Part shown: positions 17,788 through 26,605 of the stretch, piece by piece
How positions within the stretch are numbered: the first letter of the stretch is position 1
How the letters are laid out: every line of letters starts with the position of its first letter
Assembly: GCA_029239875.1 (NCBI GenBank)
Contig: JARBUD010000003.1
Span: forward strand, 62,001 to 126,000
Source: Xanthobacteraceae bacterium
GTDB taxonomy: Bacteria; Pseudomonadota; Alphaproteobacteria; Rhizobiales; Xanthobacteraceae
Direction of reading: 5' to 3'
DNA length: 64,000 nucleotides
Notes under the pieces: model-generated
Databases searched by the model: none
What the model saw: only the letters and a program-made list of their open reading frames with translations
What the model was told of the DNA's origin: nothing
Made by a program: the position numbers and the translations under genes

Positions 17788-18747
17788 CTATTTCAGGCGG
17801 CGGGCCTTCCACTCGTCCGTGGCGGCGAGCGAAAGGAGTGTCTCCACCGCCACCTCGGCGACTGCCATCGTGGCCCGCGAGGATGGCCTGTTGAGCGGCG
17901 TCGCAAGGTGGACCGTGCGGCGGAAGCCCGGATCGACTATGCGGAACGTATGGATGGGCGCCTTGCCCGCCAGGCTTGAGATCGATCCGGGATGGCGGGC
18001 GGCCAGGGAGCAGATCGTCGCCCCATGCCCGCGCCGAACCAGTTCGAATATCTGCGGCGAGGCGTCGACCTCCATGCCGATGTTCAGCGGAATGGCGTGA
18101 CGCCGCGCCGTCGCTTCCACAAGCACCCTGAGGCCATGTTCGGGCCCCGGCATCACCAGCTTCAGGTGCTGGACGTCGCGCATGCGGATCTCTTCCCTCT
18201 CGTTCAGGAAGGGGGTGACAACCGCCCGATCATACGTCGCGATGTAGAGCTCCTCCTCGGCGATGGGACGCAGCGAGGCGCTGCGGTCGGTCGCGGCGCC
18301 TCCGCCGAACACCACGGCGGCGTCGAGCGTGCCCTCACGCAGCCAGCTCGCGATGTAGCCCGACATGCTCTCGACCACGCGCAGACGAACCTGTGGGAAG
18401 CGCTCAAGACAGGTCTCGATAAGCTGCGCCGTCAGCAGCCCGACCAGGGAACCGGGCACGCCGAAGCGCACGGCACCGACAGGGGGCTTTTCGCGGCTGA
18501 GCATGCTCGCCTTGGCGTCTTCCGCCCGCTTGAGGATGGCATAAGCATGGGAGAGGAACTCCCGTCCCTGCTCGGTGAGCGTGAGCCCCCGCGCCCAGCG
18601 TTCGAACAGCGCCGTGCCGAGCTCGTCCTCAAGATCCTTCAGCCGAACGCTCAGCGAGGGCGGGCTGCTGTGCAGCACCTTCGCGGCGGCGGCGAGCGAA
18701 CCGGTCTCGGCGATCGCTACGAAGGCTCGCAGATCACGAAGGTCCAT
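17788..18747 (-). CDS. LysR-family transcriptional regulator
   Basis: A 319-aa regulator with N-terminal winged HTH (about 1-60: DLRDLRAFVAIAETGSLAAA, then SVRLKDLEDELGTALFER) and a LysR effector-binding domain. GGAG precedes the ATG at 18747. It lies 15 bases after the stop of the CitE/HpcH-like lyase gene on the same strand, so it is probably the last gene of the TRAP/CoA module. A T-N11-A palindrome at the head of that module (26484-26496) is its likely target. Confidence 0.88.
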   Translation of the reverse strand: MDLRDLRAFVAIAETGSLAAAAKVLHSSPPSLSVRLKDLEDELGTALFERWARGLTLTEQGREFLSHAYAILKRAEDAKASMLSREKPPVGAVRFGVPGSLVGLLTAQLIETCLERFPQVRLRVVESMSGYIASWLREGTLDAAVVFGGGAATDRSASLRPIAEEELYIATYDRAVVTPFLNEREEIRMRDVQHLKLVMPGPEHGLRVLVEATARRHAIPLNIGMEVDASPQIFELVRRGHGATICSLAARHPGSISSLAGKAPIHTFRIVDPGFRRTVHLATPLNRPSSRATMAVAEVAVETLLSLAATDEWKARRLK

Positions 18748-18762
18748 TCCGCTCCACGCCCG

Positions 18763-19668
18763 TTACGCCACTCGCGCTCTTTGTGCCCTCATATCGGCCA
18801 GGCCGGCGGCGCGGGCAAGGATCGACCGCGCGCGATCGGCCACCGGCAGGTCGACCATCGCGCCGCGAAAGGTAACGGCGCCGCGGCCGTCGGCCAGGGC
18901 CTGCTCGAAAGCCTCCAGCGCACCCTGCGCCCATTCGATCTCGCCCTTGGAGGGCGCGAATACCTCGTTGAGGATCGGCACCTGCCGGGGATGGATGCAG
19001 AACCCGCCCGTGAAGCCCATCTCCCGCGCCTGCTCGATGGTACGGCGGAACTTCGCCTCGTCGGCATAGTCGGCGACCGTGCCGACGAAGCCGATCGGCT
19101 GGATGCCGGCGTTGCGGGCGGCGACGACCGCCTGGGCGTTGTGAATGTACAGCGTGTCGTAGGTCGGCGAGGCCCCGAGCGACACGGCGAGGTCCTCGGC
19201 GCCGACGATCATGCCGGCCACGCGCGGATGGGCGGCGGCGATGGCCGCCATGTTGAGCAGGCCCTCGGCGGTCTCGATCATGACCACCAGCCGGGTATGG
19301 CCCGGGGCCATCCCCCGCTCGCGCTCCAGCTCGTCGATGATCTCGGCGATGGCCCGCACATGCGAAGCGTCGGGAACCTTCGGAAGGGTGAGACAGCAGA
19401 CATGGGGGCAGACCGAGGCTTCGATATCGGCCGTCGCCTGCCGCCAGGGCCGGTTTATCCGGACCACGACGTCGAGCCCCTGTTCGGCGAGACGTGCCGC
19501 CGCCGGCACGACGGCGCGGCGGGCCTCCTCCTTCTGGCCGGGGGGGATGGCATCCTCAAGATCGAGCTGGATGCAGTCCGCATCCCGCTCGGCGGCACGG
19601 GCGAGGAAGCGCTCGTTGAGCACGGGCACGAACAGCATGGAGCGCCATGCCGATGGAGAACGGGTCAT
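18763..19668 (-). CDS. CitE/HpcH-HpaI-type acyl-CoA lyase
   Basis: A 301-aa TIM-barrel enzyme of the citrate lyase beta / malyl-CoA / citramalyl-CoA lyase family. Visible are SMLFVPVLNERF at the N-terminus, the metal-site region DLEDAIPPGQK, VMIETAEGL and MIVGAEDLAVSLG, and the C-terminal GFCIHPRQV. The start overlaps the CoA-transferase stop by one base (TGATG). With a class III CoA-transferase next to it, cleavage of a hydroxyacyl-CoA to acetyl- or propionyl-CoA plus an oxoacid is the natural role. The exact substrate (malyl, methylmalyl, citramalyl) is not decided by sequence alone. Confidence 0.85.
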   Translation of the reverse strand: MTRSPSAWRSMLFVPVLNERFLARAAERDADCIQLDLEDAIPPGQKEEARRAVVPAAARLAEQGLDVVVRINRPWRQATADIEASVCPHVCCLTLPKVPDASHVRAIAEIIDELERERGMAPGHTRLVVMIETAEGLLNMAAIAAAHPRVAGMIVGAEDLAVSLGASPTYDTLYIHNAQAVVAARNAGIQPIGFVGTVADYADEAKFRRTIEQAREMGFTGGFCIHPRQVPILNEVFAPSKGEIEWAQGALEAFEQALADGRGAVTFRGAMVDLPVADRARSILARAAGLADMRAQRARVA

Positions 19669-20870
19669 CAGGAAACCTCTGCCGGCTGCTTGGGTGTCGC
19701 CATGCCGAGCTCCCGGCGGAGCTCCTCGGTGTGCTCGCCGATTTCGGGAGCGGGACGGCGGAACGGGGCTGGCGTGGCGGAAAAGCGGGGAATGATGTTG
19801 TGCATCGGCACCGAGCCGAGCTCGCGGTCCGGGATCTCGACGATCGCCTCCCGGCCCTCGACGAAGGGATGGTCCAGGAGGTCCATTACCGAGCACACCG
19901 GTCCGACGGTCACACCGGCGGCTTCGAACAGGGCGAGATTCTCGGCCTGACTGCGGCCGGCGATGAAAGCGGCGATGATCGCATCGAGCTCGTCGCGATG
20001 GGCGACACGCGCCGCATTGTCGACGAAGCGCGGGTCGGTCTTGAGCTCGGGTCGACCGATCGTGTCGAAGATCCGCTCGGCCATGGACTGCATCGAGCCC
20101 GACAGCGCCACATAGGCGCCGTCCGCGCATTCGTACACGTTGCGCGGCGCAGTATGCGACGACTGGTTTCCGGCGCGGGGCGTCGGCTCCCCGGTGAGGC
20201 GGATTTGCGCCGCTTCGGCGCCGATCAGCGAATGGATGGGCTCGAACAGCGACAGGTCGAGCACCTGCCCCGGCGCATCGCCCAACTCGACCGCCCGCAG
20301 CGCTGCGAGGATCGCCGCCGTGCCGTAGAGGCCGGCCACCATGTCTGCCATGGCGAGCGGAGGCAGCGTCGGCGGCTTGTCGGCATGCCCGTTCATGAAG
20401 GCCCAGCCCGACATCGCCTCGACCAGCGTGCCGAAGCCCGGACGCAGCCGCCAGGGCCCCGTCTGCCCCCAGCCCGAGACGCGGAGGATCACCAGCTTGG
20501 GGTTATGGGCGAGCAGTTCCTCCGGGCCGAGCCCCCAGCGCTCCAGCGTGCCCGGCACGAAGTTCTCGACGAGCACCTGCGCCGTATCGACGAGGCGCAG
20601 CAGCATCTCGCGCCCATCGGGATCGTGGATGTCGAGCGCGACGCTCCGCTTGTTGCGGGCGTAGACCTTCCAGAACACCTCGACGCCCTCGACACGCCAG
20701 CTCCTGAGGTCGTCGCCCTTGCCGGGGCGCTCGATCTTGATGACATCGGCGCCGTAATCGGCCAGCACATGCGTCGTCATGTTGCCGGCGACGAGGCGGG
20801 ACAGGTCGACCACGCGCACGCCGTCGAGCGGGCCGCGCCCATCCGGTGTGAAAGGAATGGTCCGGGGCAT
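19668..20870 (-). CDS. class III CoA-transferase (CaiB/BaiF family)
   Basis: A 400-aa transferase. N-terminal GPLDGVRVVDLSRLVAGN and ADYGADVIKIERP bind CoA, and the catalytic-type Asp lies in LAMADMVAGLYG. Length is typical. It would move CoA from a donor such as succinyl-CoA to an organic acid. AGGAGGAGG precedes the ATG at 20870. It sits between the Zn alcohol dehydrogenase and the CitE-like lyase, as in malate/citramalate-type activation systems. Confidence 0.88.
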   Translation of the reverse strand: MPRTIPFTPDGRGPLDGVRVVDLSRLVAGNMTTHVLADYGADVIKIERPGKGDDLRSWRVEGVEVFWKVYARNKRSVALDIHDPDGREMLLRLVDTAQVLVENFVPGTLERWGLGPEELLAHNPKLVILRVSGWGQTGPWRLRPGFGTLVEAMSGWAFMNGHADKPPTLPPLAMADMVAGLYGTAAILAALRAVELGDAPGQVLDLSLFEPIHSLIGAEAAQIRLTGEPTPRAGNQSSHTAPRNVYECADGAYVALSGSMQSMAERIFDTIGRPELKTDPRFVDNAARVAHRDELDAIIAAFIAGRSQAENLALFEAAGVTVGPVCSVMDLLDHPFVEGREAIVEIPDRELGSVPMHNIIPRFSATPAPFRRPAPEIGEHTEELRRELGMATPKQPAEVS

Positions 20871-20884
20871 GGCCAACCTCCTCC

Positions 20885-22012
20885 TCAATCCATCACGATG
20901 AGCGGCTTGATCTCCTGCAGCGCATGCATGCGCTCCAGCGCCGTGTTGACCTCGTCGAGGCTGTAGCGGCCGGTGATCATCTTGCCGAAGGGGATGCGAT
21001 CGATATGGGCGGAGGCGAACTGCAGCGCCTTCCAATAGGATTTCACGTCGCCGGAGAACGAGCCGATGACGCGGATGTTCTTCTTCACGATCGTGGAAGG
21101 GCTGAAGGTGGTGGTGCCGCTGCCGAGTTGGCCCACGGTGAGGTAGCGCCCGCCCTTGCGTACCAGGTCGAGGCCTTCGGCGAAGGCGCCGGGATGACCG
21201 GTGAACTCCATCACGATATCCGGGCCGCGCCCGTCCGTGATCTCGCGCACTGCCGCGAGACGCTCTTCATGGGTCGTGCCCTCGATGCTGAAAGTGTGCG
21301 TAGCCCCGAAGTCGCGGGCGAGCGCAAGCCGGGCCTCCGGCGCGCCGATGACGCTGACCGTGCGCGCGCCGTTGACGCGGGCGACGGCCGCCGCCAGCAC
21401 GCCGAGCGGTCCGGCGCCCTGGATCGCCACATGCTCGGACGGCTCGATGCCGCCGAGATTGTCGAAGGCGTTCATCACCGACCGGAAGGCGCAGCTGCAC
21501 AGGCTGGCGACGCCGTCGTCGAGGTTGTCCGGCACGCGCACGCGGCCGGATTCCGGCAGCACATAGCCATATTCGGAGAACCCGCCGAGCAGATAGGGCG
21601 GCTTTTCGATGTTCTCGTACATATAGGCGCGGCGGTTCTCGCACAGCGTCGGCTGGCGGGCGATGGTGCAGTAGAAGCAATGCCCGCAGGCCGTATGCGT
21701 CCACAGGATGCGGTCGCCGATGGCGAGTTCCTGCCCGACGCTGTCGCGCTCGGCCCCCTCGCCGATGGCGACCACGCGTCCCACCATCTCGTGGCCGAGG
21801 ATCACCGGCAGGTCGACGGCCAGAGACAGGTTGCCGCGCGAGAGATGCACGTCGGTACCGCAGATCGAGCAGGCCGTGGTCTTTACGATTAGGGCGCCGG
21901 CTTCGGGGGCCGAGGGAACCGGCACGCATTCGATCTTCACCGGCTGCCCGAACTGGCGGACCACCGCCGCACGCGAGAAGTCGGGAAGCTTGGTTTCACC
22001 CTTCATGAGCAT
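20885..22012 (-). CDS. zinc-dependent alcohol dehydrogenase (MDR family)
   Basis: A 375-aa medium-chain dehydrogenase. Catalytic Zn ligands are Cys in CSICGTDVH and His/Glu in LGHEMVG. A structural-Zn Cys cluster begins at CGHCFYC and ends at PTLCENR. The nucleotide-binding turn is GAGPLGVLAA. It is expected to oxidise a secondary or polyol-type alcohol with NAD(P). Start is uncertain between Met 22012 and 22006; neither has a clear ribosome site. It lies 14 bases after dctM, so it belongs to the TRAP operon. Confidence 0.86.
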   Translation of the reverse strand: MLMKGETKLPDFSRAAVVRQFGQPVKIECVPVPSAPEAGALIVKTTACSICGTDVHLSRGNLSLAVDLPVILGHEMVGRVVAIGEGAERDSVGQELAIGDRILWTHTACGHCFYCTIARQPTLCENRRAYMYENIEKPPYLLGGFSEYGYVLPESGRVRVPDNLDDGVASLCSCAFRSVMNAFDNLGGIEPSEHVAIQGAGPLGVLAAAVARVNGARTVSVIGAPEARLALARDFGATHTFSIEGTTHEERLAAVREITDGRGPDIVMEFTGHPGAFAEGLDLVRKGGRYLTVGQLGSGTTTFSPSTIVKKNIRVIGSFSGDVKSYWKALQFASAHIDRIPFGKMITGRYSLDEVNTALERMHALQEIKPLIVMD

Positions 22013-22026
22013 TGGGTCACACACGT

Positions 22027-23310
22027 CTAGAGGTAACGGAACCAGAGGGTCACGAACGGCACGAAGGTGATGATCGCCTGACCGAGCAGCGCCGCGCCGA
22101 AGAACCATCCGAGATAGGGGAGCATGTCGGCGAGCCGGGCATTGGCTGCCCGCGCCGCCACGTAGAGATTGGCCGCCATGGGCGGCGTCAGCAGACCGAT
22201 TTCCAGATTGGTCGCGGTGATGATGCCGAAATGCACGGGATCGATGCCGAACTTCTCCGCCGCCGGGGCCAGCAGCGGCCCCATCAGCAGGATCGAGGCA
22301 TTGGTCTCCATGAAGGTGCCGACCAGCAGGAGGACGACGTTGACCATCAGCAGGAAGGCTACCGGGCTCTCGATGTAGGTCGCCACCCACATGGCTATGT
22401 CCTGCGGCACCTGGTTCAGCACCATGGCGCGGTTGAACACGCCGGTCATGGCGATGACGATCAGGATGCCCGAGCCGGTGATGGCCGCCGAACGGAAGGA
22501 GCGCGCGAAGTCCCCGCTGCCGAGCAGCCGGCGCAGCAGCGATACCCCGACCGCATACAGGCAACCGATCGCCGCCGCCTCGGTGGGCGTCATCAGCCCC
22601 CCGTAGATGCCGCCGAGAATGACGACCGGCAGCAGCAGCGCCGAGGCGGCTTCCAGCCAGATGGTCCGCTTCGATTTTCCGGCGGTGAGCGTGTCGCCGC
22701 CTTCCGGCCGGCTCTCGACGCCCCCCTTGAGCAGGCGGCGCGACAGCGCGTTATGCACGATGAGGAACAGCACGCTCATGAGCAGGGCCGGCGCCAGCGT
22801 GGCGAGGAACAGCTGCGAAATCGACACGCCGACCGTCGCGCCGTAGAGGATCAACGGGATCGAGGGCGGCACCAGCACCCCGAGCAGACCGGCCGAAGAA
22901 GTGAGCGAGGCGATGTATCCCTTGGGATAGCCGCGCTTGGCCATGGCCGGACTGACGATGCCTCCGATGGCGGCCACTGTGGCGACCGAGGAGCCGGTGA
23001 TGGCCCCCATCATCGCCGAGGCGGCCACGGTGATGTAGCCGAAGGCGGCCCGGATACGGCGCAGCAGCAGGTCGGCCAGCGCGATCAGCTCTCCCGCCAT
23101 GCCGCTGCGGTTCATCAGCTCGCCGGTCAGCATGAAGAGAGGAATGGCCACCAGTGGATAGCTGGAAATCTCCTCATAGGGGATGTTGCTCAATCCGGAG
23201 ATGGACAGCCCGAAGGCGCCCATCTGCAGGAAGATGACCAGACCGAAGGTGACGGCGAGCGGCGCGCCGAGGACCAGGAAAAGGGCCATGAGGCCGAAGG
23301 TCAGCGCCAT
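22027..23310 (-). CDS. dctM: TRAP transporter large permease (DctM)
   Basis: A 427-aa membrane protein with about 12 hydrophobic segments. Family signatures include YPLVAIPLFMLTGELMNRSG, GSSVATVAAIGG and the C-terminal FGIITATNLEIGLLTPPMA. The ATG at 23310 has GGAGG 9 bases upstream; an alternative ATG at 23319 has the site too close. It overlaps the end of dctQ by 10 bases. It forms the Na+-driven translocation unit with DctQ. Confidence 0.92.
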   Translation of the reverse strand: MALTFGLMALFLVLGAPLAVTFGLVIFLQMGAFGLSISGLSNIPYEEISSYPLVAIPLFMLTGELMNRSGMAGELIALADLLLRRIRAAFGYITVAASAMMGAITGSSVATVAAIGGIVSPAMAKRGYPKGYIASLTSSAGLLGVLVPPSIPLILYGATVGVSISQLFLATLAPALLMSVLFLIVHNALSRRLLKGGVESRPEGGDTLTAGKSKRTIWLEAASALLLPVVILGGIYGGLMTPTEAAAIGCLYAVGVSLLRRLLGSGDFARSFRSAAITGSGILIVIAMTGVFNRAMVLNQVPQDIAMWVATYIESPVAFLLMVNVVLLLVGTFMETNASILLMGPLLAPAAEKFGIDPVHFGIITATNLEIGLLTPPMAANLYVAARAANARLADMLPYLGWFFGAALLGQAIITFVPFVTLWFRYL

Positions 23311-23879
23311 GGATCGCATCCTCCGGGTTCGCGCCCCTCGAGCGCGCGCCAGATGTCGAGCATCGAATGGAAGGTCATGAGGACCGCCCCGGTCAGCACG
23401 AAGCCGGCCGGAACGGCGACCGGCGTGTCGCGGTCGATGAGGCGCTCGCCCGAGGACCAGGCGTAGTCGAACAGGTCCCAGGCGAGGACGATGAAGAACA
23501 GGCCGAAGACGAGGCACAGTATGGCCGCGATCGCATCGAGGCTGCGCCGCAGGAGACCGGGCGGCAGCATCTCGACGATATCCGCCGTCAGGTGACGGTG
23601 AAGATGGCTGCACAGCGCGCCGCCGATGAAGGTCAGCGGCGACATGGCGACCATCGCCCATTCTCCGGTATCGGCGATCGGCAGGTTGAACGTGCGGATC
23701 GCGACCGACATCGCGACCGCGGCGATGGCCACGACCATGGCCGTGATCACCACCATGTTTTCCATGCGGGCGAGCACGAGCTCGCCTCGCATGAGCGCGC
23801 CGAGCACAGAGCTGCCGCCACGCGAGGTCGCCGCGCCGGCCTTCCCGCCGCTCATCGACGTCGTTTCGTCATAGGCCAT
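23301..23879 (-). CDS. dctQ: TRAP transporter small permease (DctQ)
   Basis: A 192-aa membrane protein with four hydrophobic segments and the family-type GGALCSHLHRHLTADIV loop. A polar N-terminus of about 35 residues precedes the first membrane segment, slightly longer than usual. The start is 7 bases after the dctP stop, and the end overlaps dctM. Confidence 0.85.
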   Translation of the reverse strand: MAYDETTSMSGGKAGAATSRGGSSVLGALMRGELVLARMENMVVITAMVVAIAAVAMSVAIRTFNLPIADTGEWAMVAMSPLTFIGGALCSHLHRHLTADIVEMLPPGLLRRSLDAIAAILCLVFGLFFIVLAWDLFDYAWSSGERLIDRDTPVAVPAGFVLTGAVLMTFHSMLDIWRALEGREPGGCDPWR

Positions 23880-23886
23880 CGCCGCC

Positions 23887-24891
23887 TCACTCGCCGCGCG
23901 CTGCGGCGATTTCCTTCTTGAGCTCGGCGATGCGCTCCGCGCCGTAGACCGCCTCCAGCTTCTGCCAGCCGACCTGGCCGATACGGGCGAATTCGGCCAT
24001 GGCTTCGGGCGTGGGCACCAGCACCTGCACGCCACCGGCCTTGATCTTCTCAAGGAAGGCGGCATTGGCAGCGCGGTTGAGAGCGACGCCCTGGCTCGCC
24101 GCTTCCTCGGCGGCCTGCTTGACGATCTTGCGCTGATCCTCGCTCAGCCGGTCCCAGAAGCGCTTGCTGACGGTGATGGCGCCCATCGCGTAGACGTGGT
24201 TGGTCAGCGTCATGTATTTCTGCGCTTCGAAAAGGCGCGAGTTGTAGGTAATACTGGCGCCGTTGTCCTGGCCGTCCACCGTTCCCTGTTGGAGGGCGAC
24301 GAACAGGTTCGGCATCGGCATGGTGACGGCCTGCGAGCCCGCTGCCTCGAAGAAGCTGCGGATGGAGGCGGAGCCCGGCACGCGGACCTTCAGATCCTTC
24401 AGGTCGTTGGCATTCGCCACCGGATGCTTGGAATTCGTGACGGCGCGGAAATCGAGCTCGAAATAGGCAAGCGCCACCATGTTGTGCTTGGCGAGCGTCT
24501 CTCCCAGCGTACGCTGGAGAATCCCCTTCGGGTTGTAGAAGATCTTGTCGACCTCCTGGGTATTCGTCGCGATGTAGGGGAGGTAGTGGATGTCGAGCAG
24601 GGGATCGAGGCCCGTCAGCGAGCCGATGTTCAGGAAGGCGAATTCCACCGAACCCCGGCTGAGATCGCGCCCCAGCGCCTCGTCACCGCCGATCTGGCTG
24701 TTCGGAAACACCGTGATGTCGATCTCGCCATTGGTACGTTCCTTGACGAGCCGCGCGAAGATCTGGCTCGCCTCGTCGGCGGCATTGCCCTGCGCGAAGA
24801 CGTGGCCGAGACGGGCCTTCTGAGCCAATGCCGGCGGCGAGACAGCGACGATGGATGCGGCCGCGAGGGCAGCGAGAACAAGCTTCTTCAT
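23887..24891 (-). CDS. dctP: TRAP transporter substrate-binding protein (DctP)
   Basis: A 334-aa periplasmic solute receptor. The signal peptide ends at PPALAQ, and the family core includes FRAVTNSKHPV and DLKDLKVRVPGSA, where the ligand-clamping Arg of DctP proteins is found. GGGAGGAAACC precedes the ATG. Organic acids are the usual ligands; DctP subfamilies also take sugar acids and amino acids. The operon content points to a carboxylate or a compound oxidised to one. Confidence 0.9.
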   Translation of the reverse strand: MKKLVLAALAAASIVAVSPPALAQKARLGHVFAQGNAADEASQIFARLVKERTNGEIDITVFPNSQIGGDEALGRDLSRGSVEFAFLNIGSLTGLDPLLDIHYLPYIATNTQEVDKIFYNPKGILQRTLGETLAKHNMVALAYFELDFRAVTNSKHPVANANDLKDLKVRVPGSASIRSFFEAAGSQAVTMPMPNLFVALQQGTVDGQDNGASITYNSRLFEAQKYMTLTNHVYAMGAITVSKRFWDRLSEDQRKIVKQAAEEAASQGVALNRAANAAFLEKIKAGGVQVLVPTPEAMAEFARIGQVGWQKLEAVYGAERIAELKKEIAAARGE

Positions 24892-24910
24892 GGTTTCCTC
24901 CCGGGAAACG

Positions 24911-24944
24911 GACGTCTTCGTTTTGTTTTTGATAGGAAGACGTC
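24911..24944. repeat. hairpin between aldehyde dehydrogenase gene and dctP
   Basis: GACGTCTTC (24911-24919) and GAAGACGTC (24936-24944) form a perfect 9-bp stem around a 16-base loop. It sits just after the dehydrogenase stop and 20 bases before dctP. No T-run follows. It could stabilise or partly terminate the message so that the binding protein is made in excess. Confidence 0.5.
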
Positions 24945-24951
24945 GGATTTT

Positions 24952-26394
24952 TCAGGTGTTGTGGTCGATCACCACCGTTTTGGCGACGGTGTATTCCTTC
25001 AGGGCTTCGAAACCCTTCTCGCGACCGTGGCCGCTCTTGCGGAAACCGCCGAACGGCAATTCGATGCCGCCGCCGGCCCCATAGCCGTTGATATAAATCT
25101 GGCCGGCGCGGATGCCCTTGGCCATCCGCATCTGACGGCCGCCGTCACGGGTCCACACGCCCGCGATGAGACCGTAGTCGGTTCCGTTGGCGAGGCGCAG
25201 CACGTCATCCTCGTCGTCGAACGGCAGGGCCGCCAACACCGGGCCGAACACCTCCTCGCGCGCCAGCTCATGCTCGCGCGGCACAAGGCCGAACAGGGTC
25301 GGCGGCACGAAATAGCCGGCCTTGCTGGCCTCGGCGTGGATCTGCCCCTGCGCGGCCACCTCGATCCCGTCGCGCGCGGCACGGTCGAGAAAGCTCATCA
25401 CGCGGTCACGCTGGACCGCATTGATGACCGGTCCGCAGTCGAGGTCCTGATCGGGGAAGCCGACCTTCATCGACGCCATACGGTCGGCGAGCTTGCCCAT
25501 GAAGGGCTCGTAGATCGACCGCTCTATGAGCACGCGCGAGCCGGCCGAGCAGGTCTGCCCGGCATTCTGCACGATGGCGCCGATGATGACCTCGCACGCC
25601 CTGTCCTGGTCGGCATCGGCGAACACGATCTGCGGCGACTTGCCTCCAAGTTCCAGGACGCAGGGAACATGGTTTCTCGCCGCGGCCGTCTGCACCAGCG
25701 TGCCGACTTCCGGCGAGCCGGTGAAGGAGAGGAAATCGATCCCGGCATGGCTGGAGAGAGCCGCGCCCGCCTCCTCGCCGAGGCCGGTGACGACGTTGAT
25801 GACGCCGGTCGGGAACCCGATCTCCTCGGCGAGCTCCGTGAAGCGCAGGCAGGAGAGCGAGGCTTCCTCGGCGGGCTTGAGGATGGCCGCGTTGCCGGCG
25901 GCGAGCGAGGCGCCGAGCGTGCGCCCGAACATCGAGGCCGGATAGTTCCACGGGATGATGTGTCCGGTGACGCCGCGCGGTTCGCGCAGCACCATGACCT
26001 GGTAGCCCGGCAGGAAGGGAATGGTGTCGCCATGGATCTTGTCGGCGGCGCCGCCGTAATACTCGAAGTAGCGGGCGGTGACGCGGATGTCGTTGCGGGC
26101 GAGCTTCATCGGCTTGCCGGTATCCGCGGCCTCGATCTCCGCGAGCTCCTCCAGCCGGTCGAGGATCAGCAGGCCGAGCCGGCTGAGCAGCCGTCCACGC
26201 TCCAGGGCCGCCATGGAGCCCCAGGCCGTCTCGAATGCGAGGCGGGCAGCGGCCACGGCGCGATCGATGTCCGCGGCGCCACCTCGCGCGATGCGCCCGA
26301 TGATCTGGCCGGTGCTGGGGTTGACCACCTCAATCGTGGCGCCCGAGGCCGGCTTCACCCAGCGGCCATCGATGAAAATCTCGTCGCGCCCCAT
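24952..26394 (-). CDS. NAD(P)-dependent aldehyde dehydrogenase
   Basis: A 480-aa ALDH superfamily enzyme. The catalytic Cys is in QNAGQTCSAGSR, the general-base Glu in VLELGGKSPQ, and the cofactor-loop Asn in IIPWNYPASM. It would oxidise an aldehyde to the acid. Candidate starts are 26394, 26400 and a GTG at 26409; GGAGG at 26401-26405 best serves 26394. It is first in the TRAP/CoA module, just ahead of dctP, and follows a palindrome-rich promoter region. Confidence 0.9.
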   Translation of the reverse strand: MGRDEIFIDGRWVKPASGATIEVVNPSTGQIIGRIARGGAADIDRAVAAARLAFETAWGSMAALERGRLLSRLGLLILDRLEELAEIEAADTGKPMKLARNDIRVTARYFEYYGGAADKIHGDTIPFLPGYQVMVLREPRGVTGHIIPWNYPASMFGRTLGASLAAGNAAILKPAEEASLSCLRFTELAEEIGFPTGVINVVTGLGEEAGAALSSHAGIDFLSFTGSPEVGTLVQTAAARNHVPCVLELGGKSPQIVFADADQDRACEVIIGAIVQNAGQTCSAGSRVLIERSIYEPFMGKLADRMASMKVGFPDQDLDCGPVINAVQRDRVMSFLDRAARDGIEVAAQGQIHAEASKAGYFVPPTLFGLVPREHELAREEVFGPVLAALPFDDEDDVLRLANGTDYGLIAGVWTRDGGRQMRMAKGIRAGQIYINGYGAGGGIELPFGGFRKSGHGREKGFEALKEYTVAKTVVIDHNT

Positions 26395-26458
26395 CGGCAT
26401 CCTCCGCACTCCTTTTTTGCGTTTGCGAGGATGCTCCTACGGTCGCCCGGCCTTCCAC

Positions 26459-26497
26459 AATGCCGAAAAATGATAAGCGGCATTCGGATTTTCCGAA
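26459..26497. promoter_or_regulatory. candidate LysR-type operator region
   Basis: TTCGGATTTTCCGAA (26483-26497) is a perfect palindrome holding a T-N11-A core (26484-26496), the LysR motif. It is joined by an outer inverted repeat AATGCCG/CGGCATT (26459-26465, 26478-26484). It lies 65-103 bases upstream of the aldehyde dehydrogenase start. The LysR gene at the far end of the operon is the likely binder. Confidence 0.55.
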
Positions 26498-26605
26498 GGG
26501 TTGACTGCGAATCGGCCTTGAATGCGGTGGGGTTGATCTCGCGCGGATTGCGATCGAGAGAAGATCTGCGTGCAGGCGAGCTTTTGCGCACCCCTACCAT
26601 ATTAC

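Noticed and set aside
17669-18100. Plus-strand 143-codon frame after the amidase gene
   Set aside because: Most of it is antisense to the LysR gene, which has a clear HTH and effector domain. Only the first 119 bases are free, and they show no start signal.
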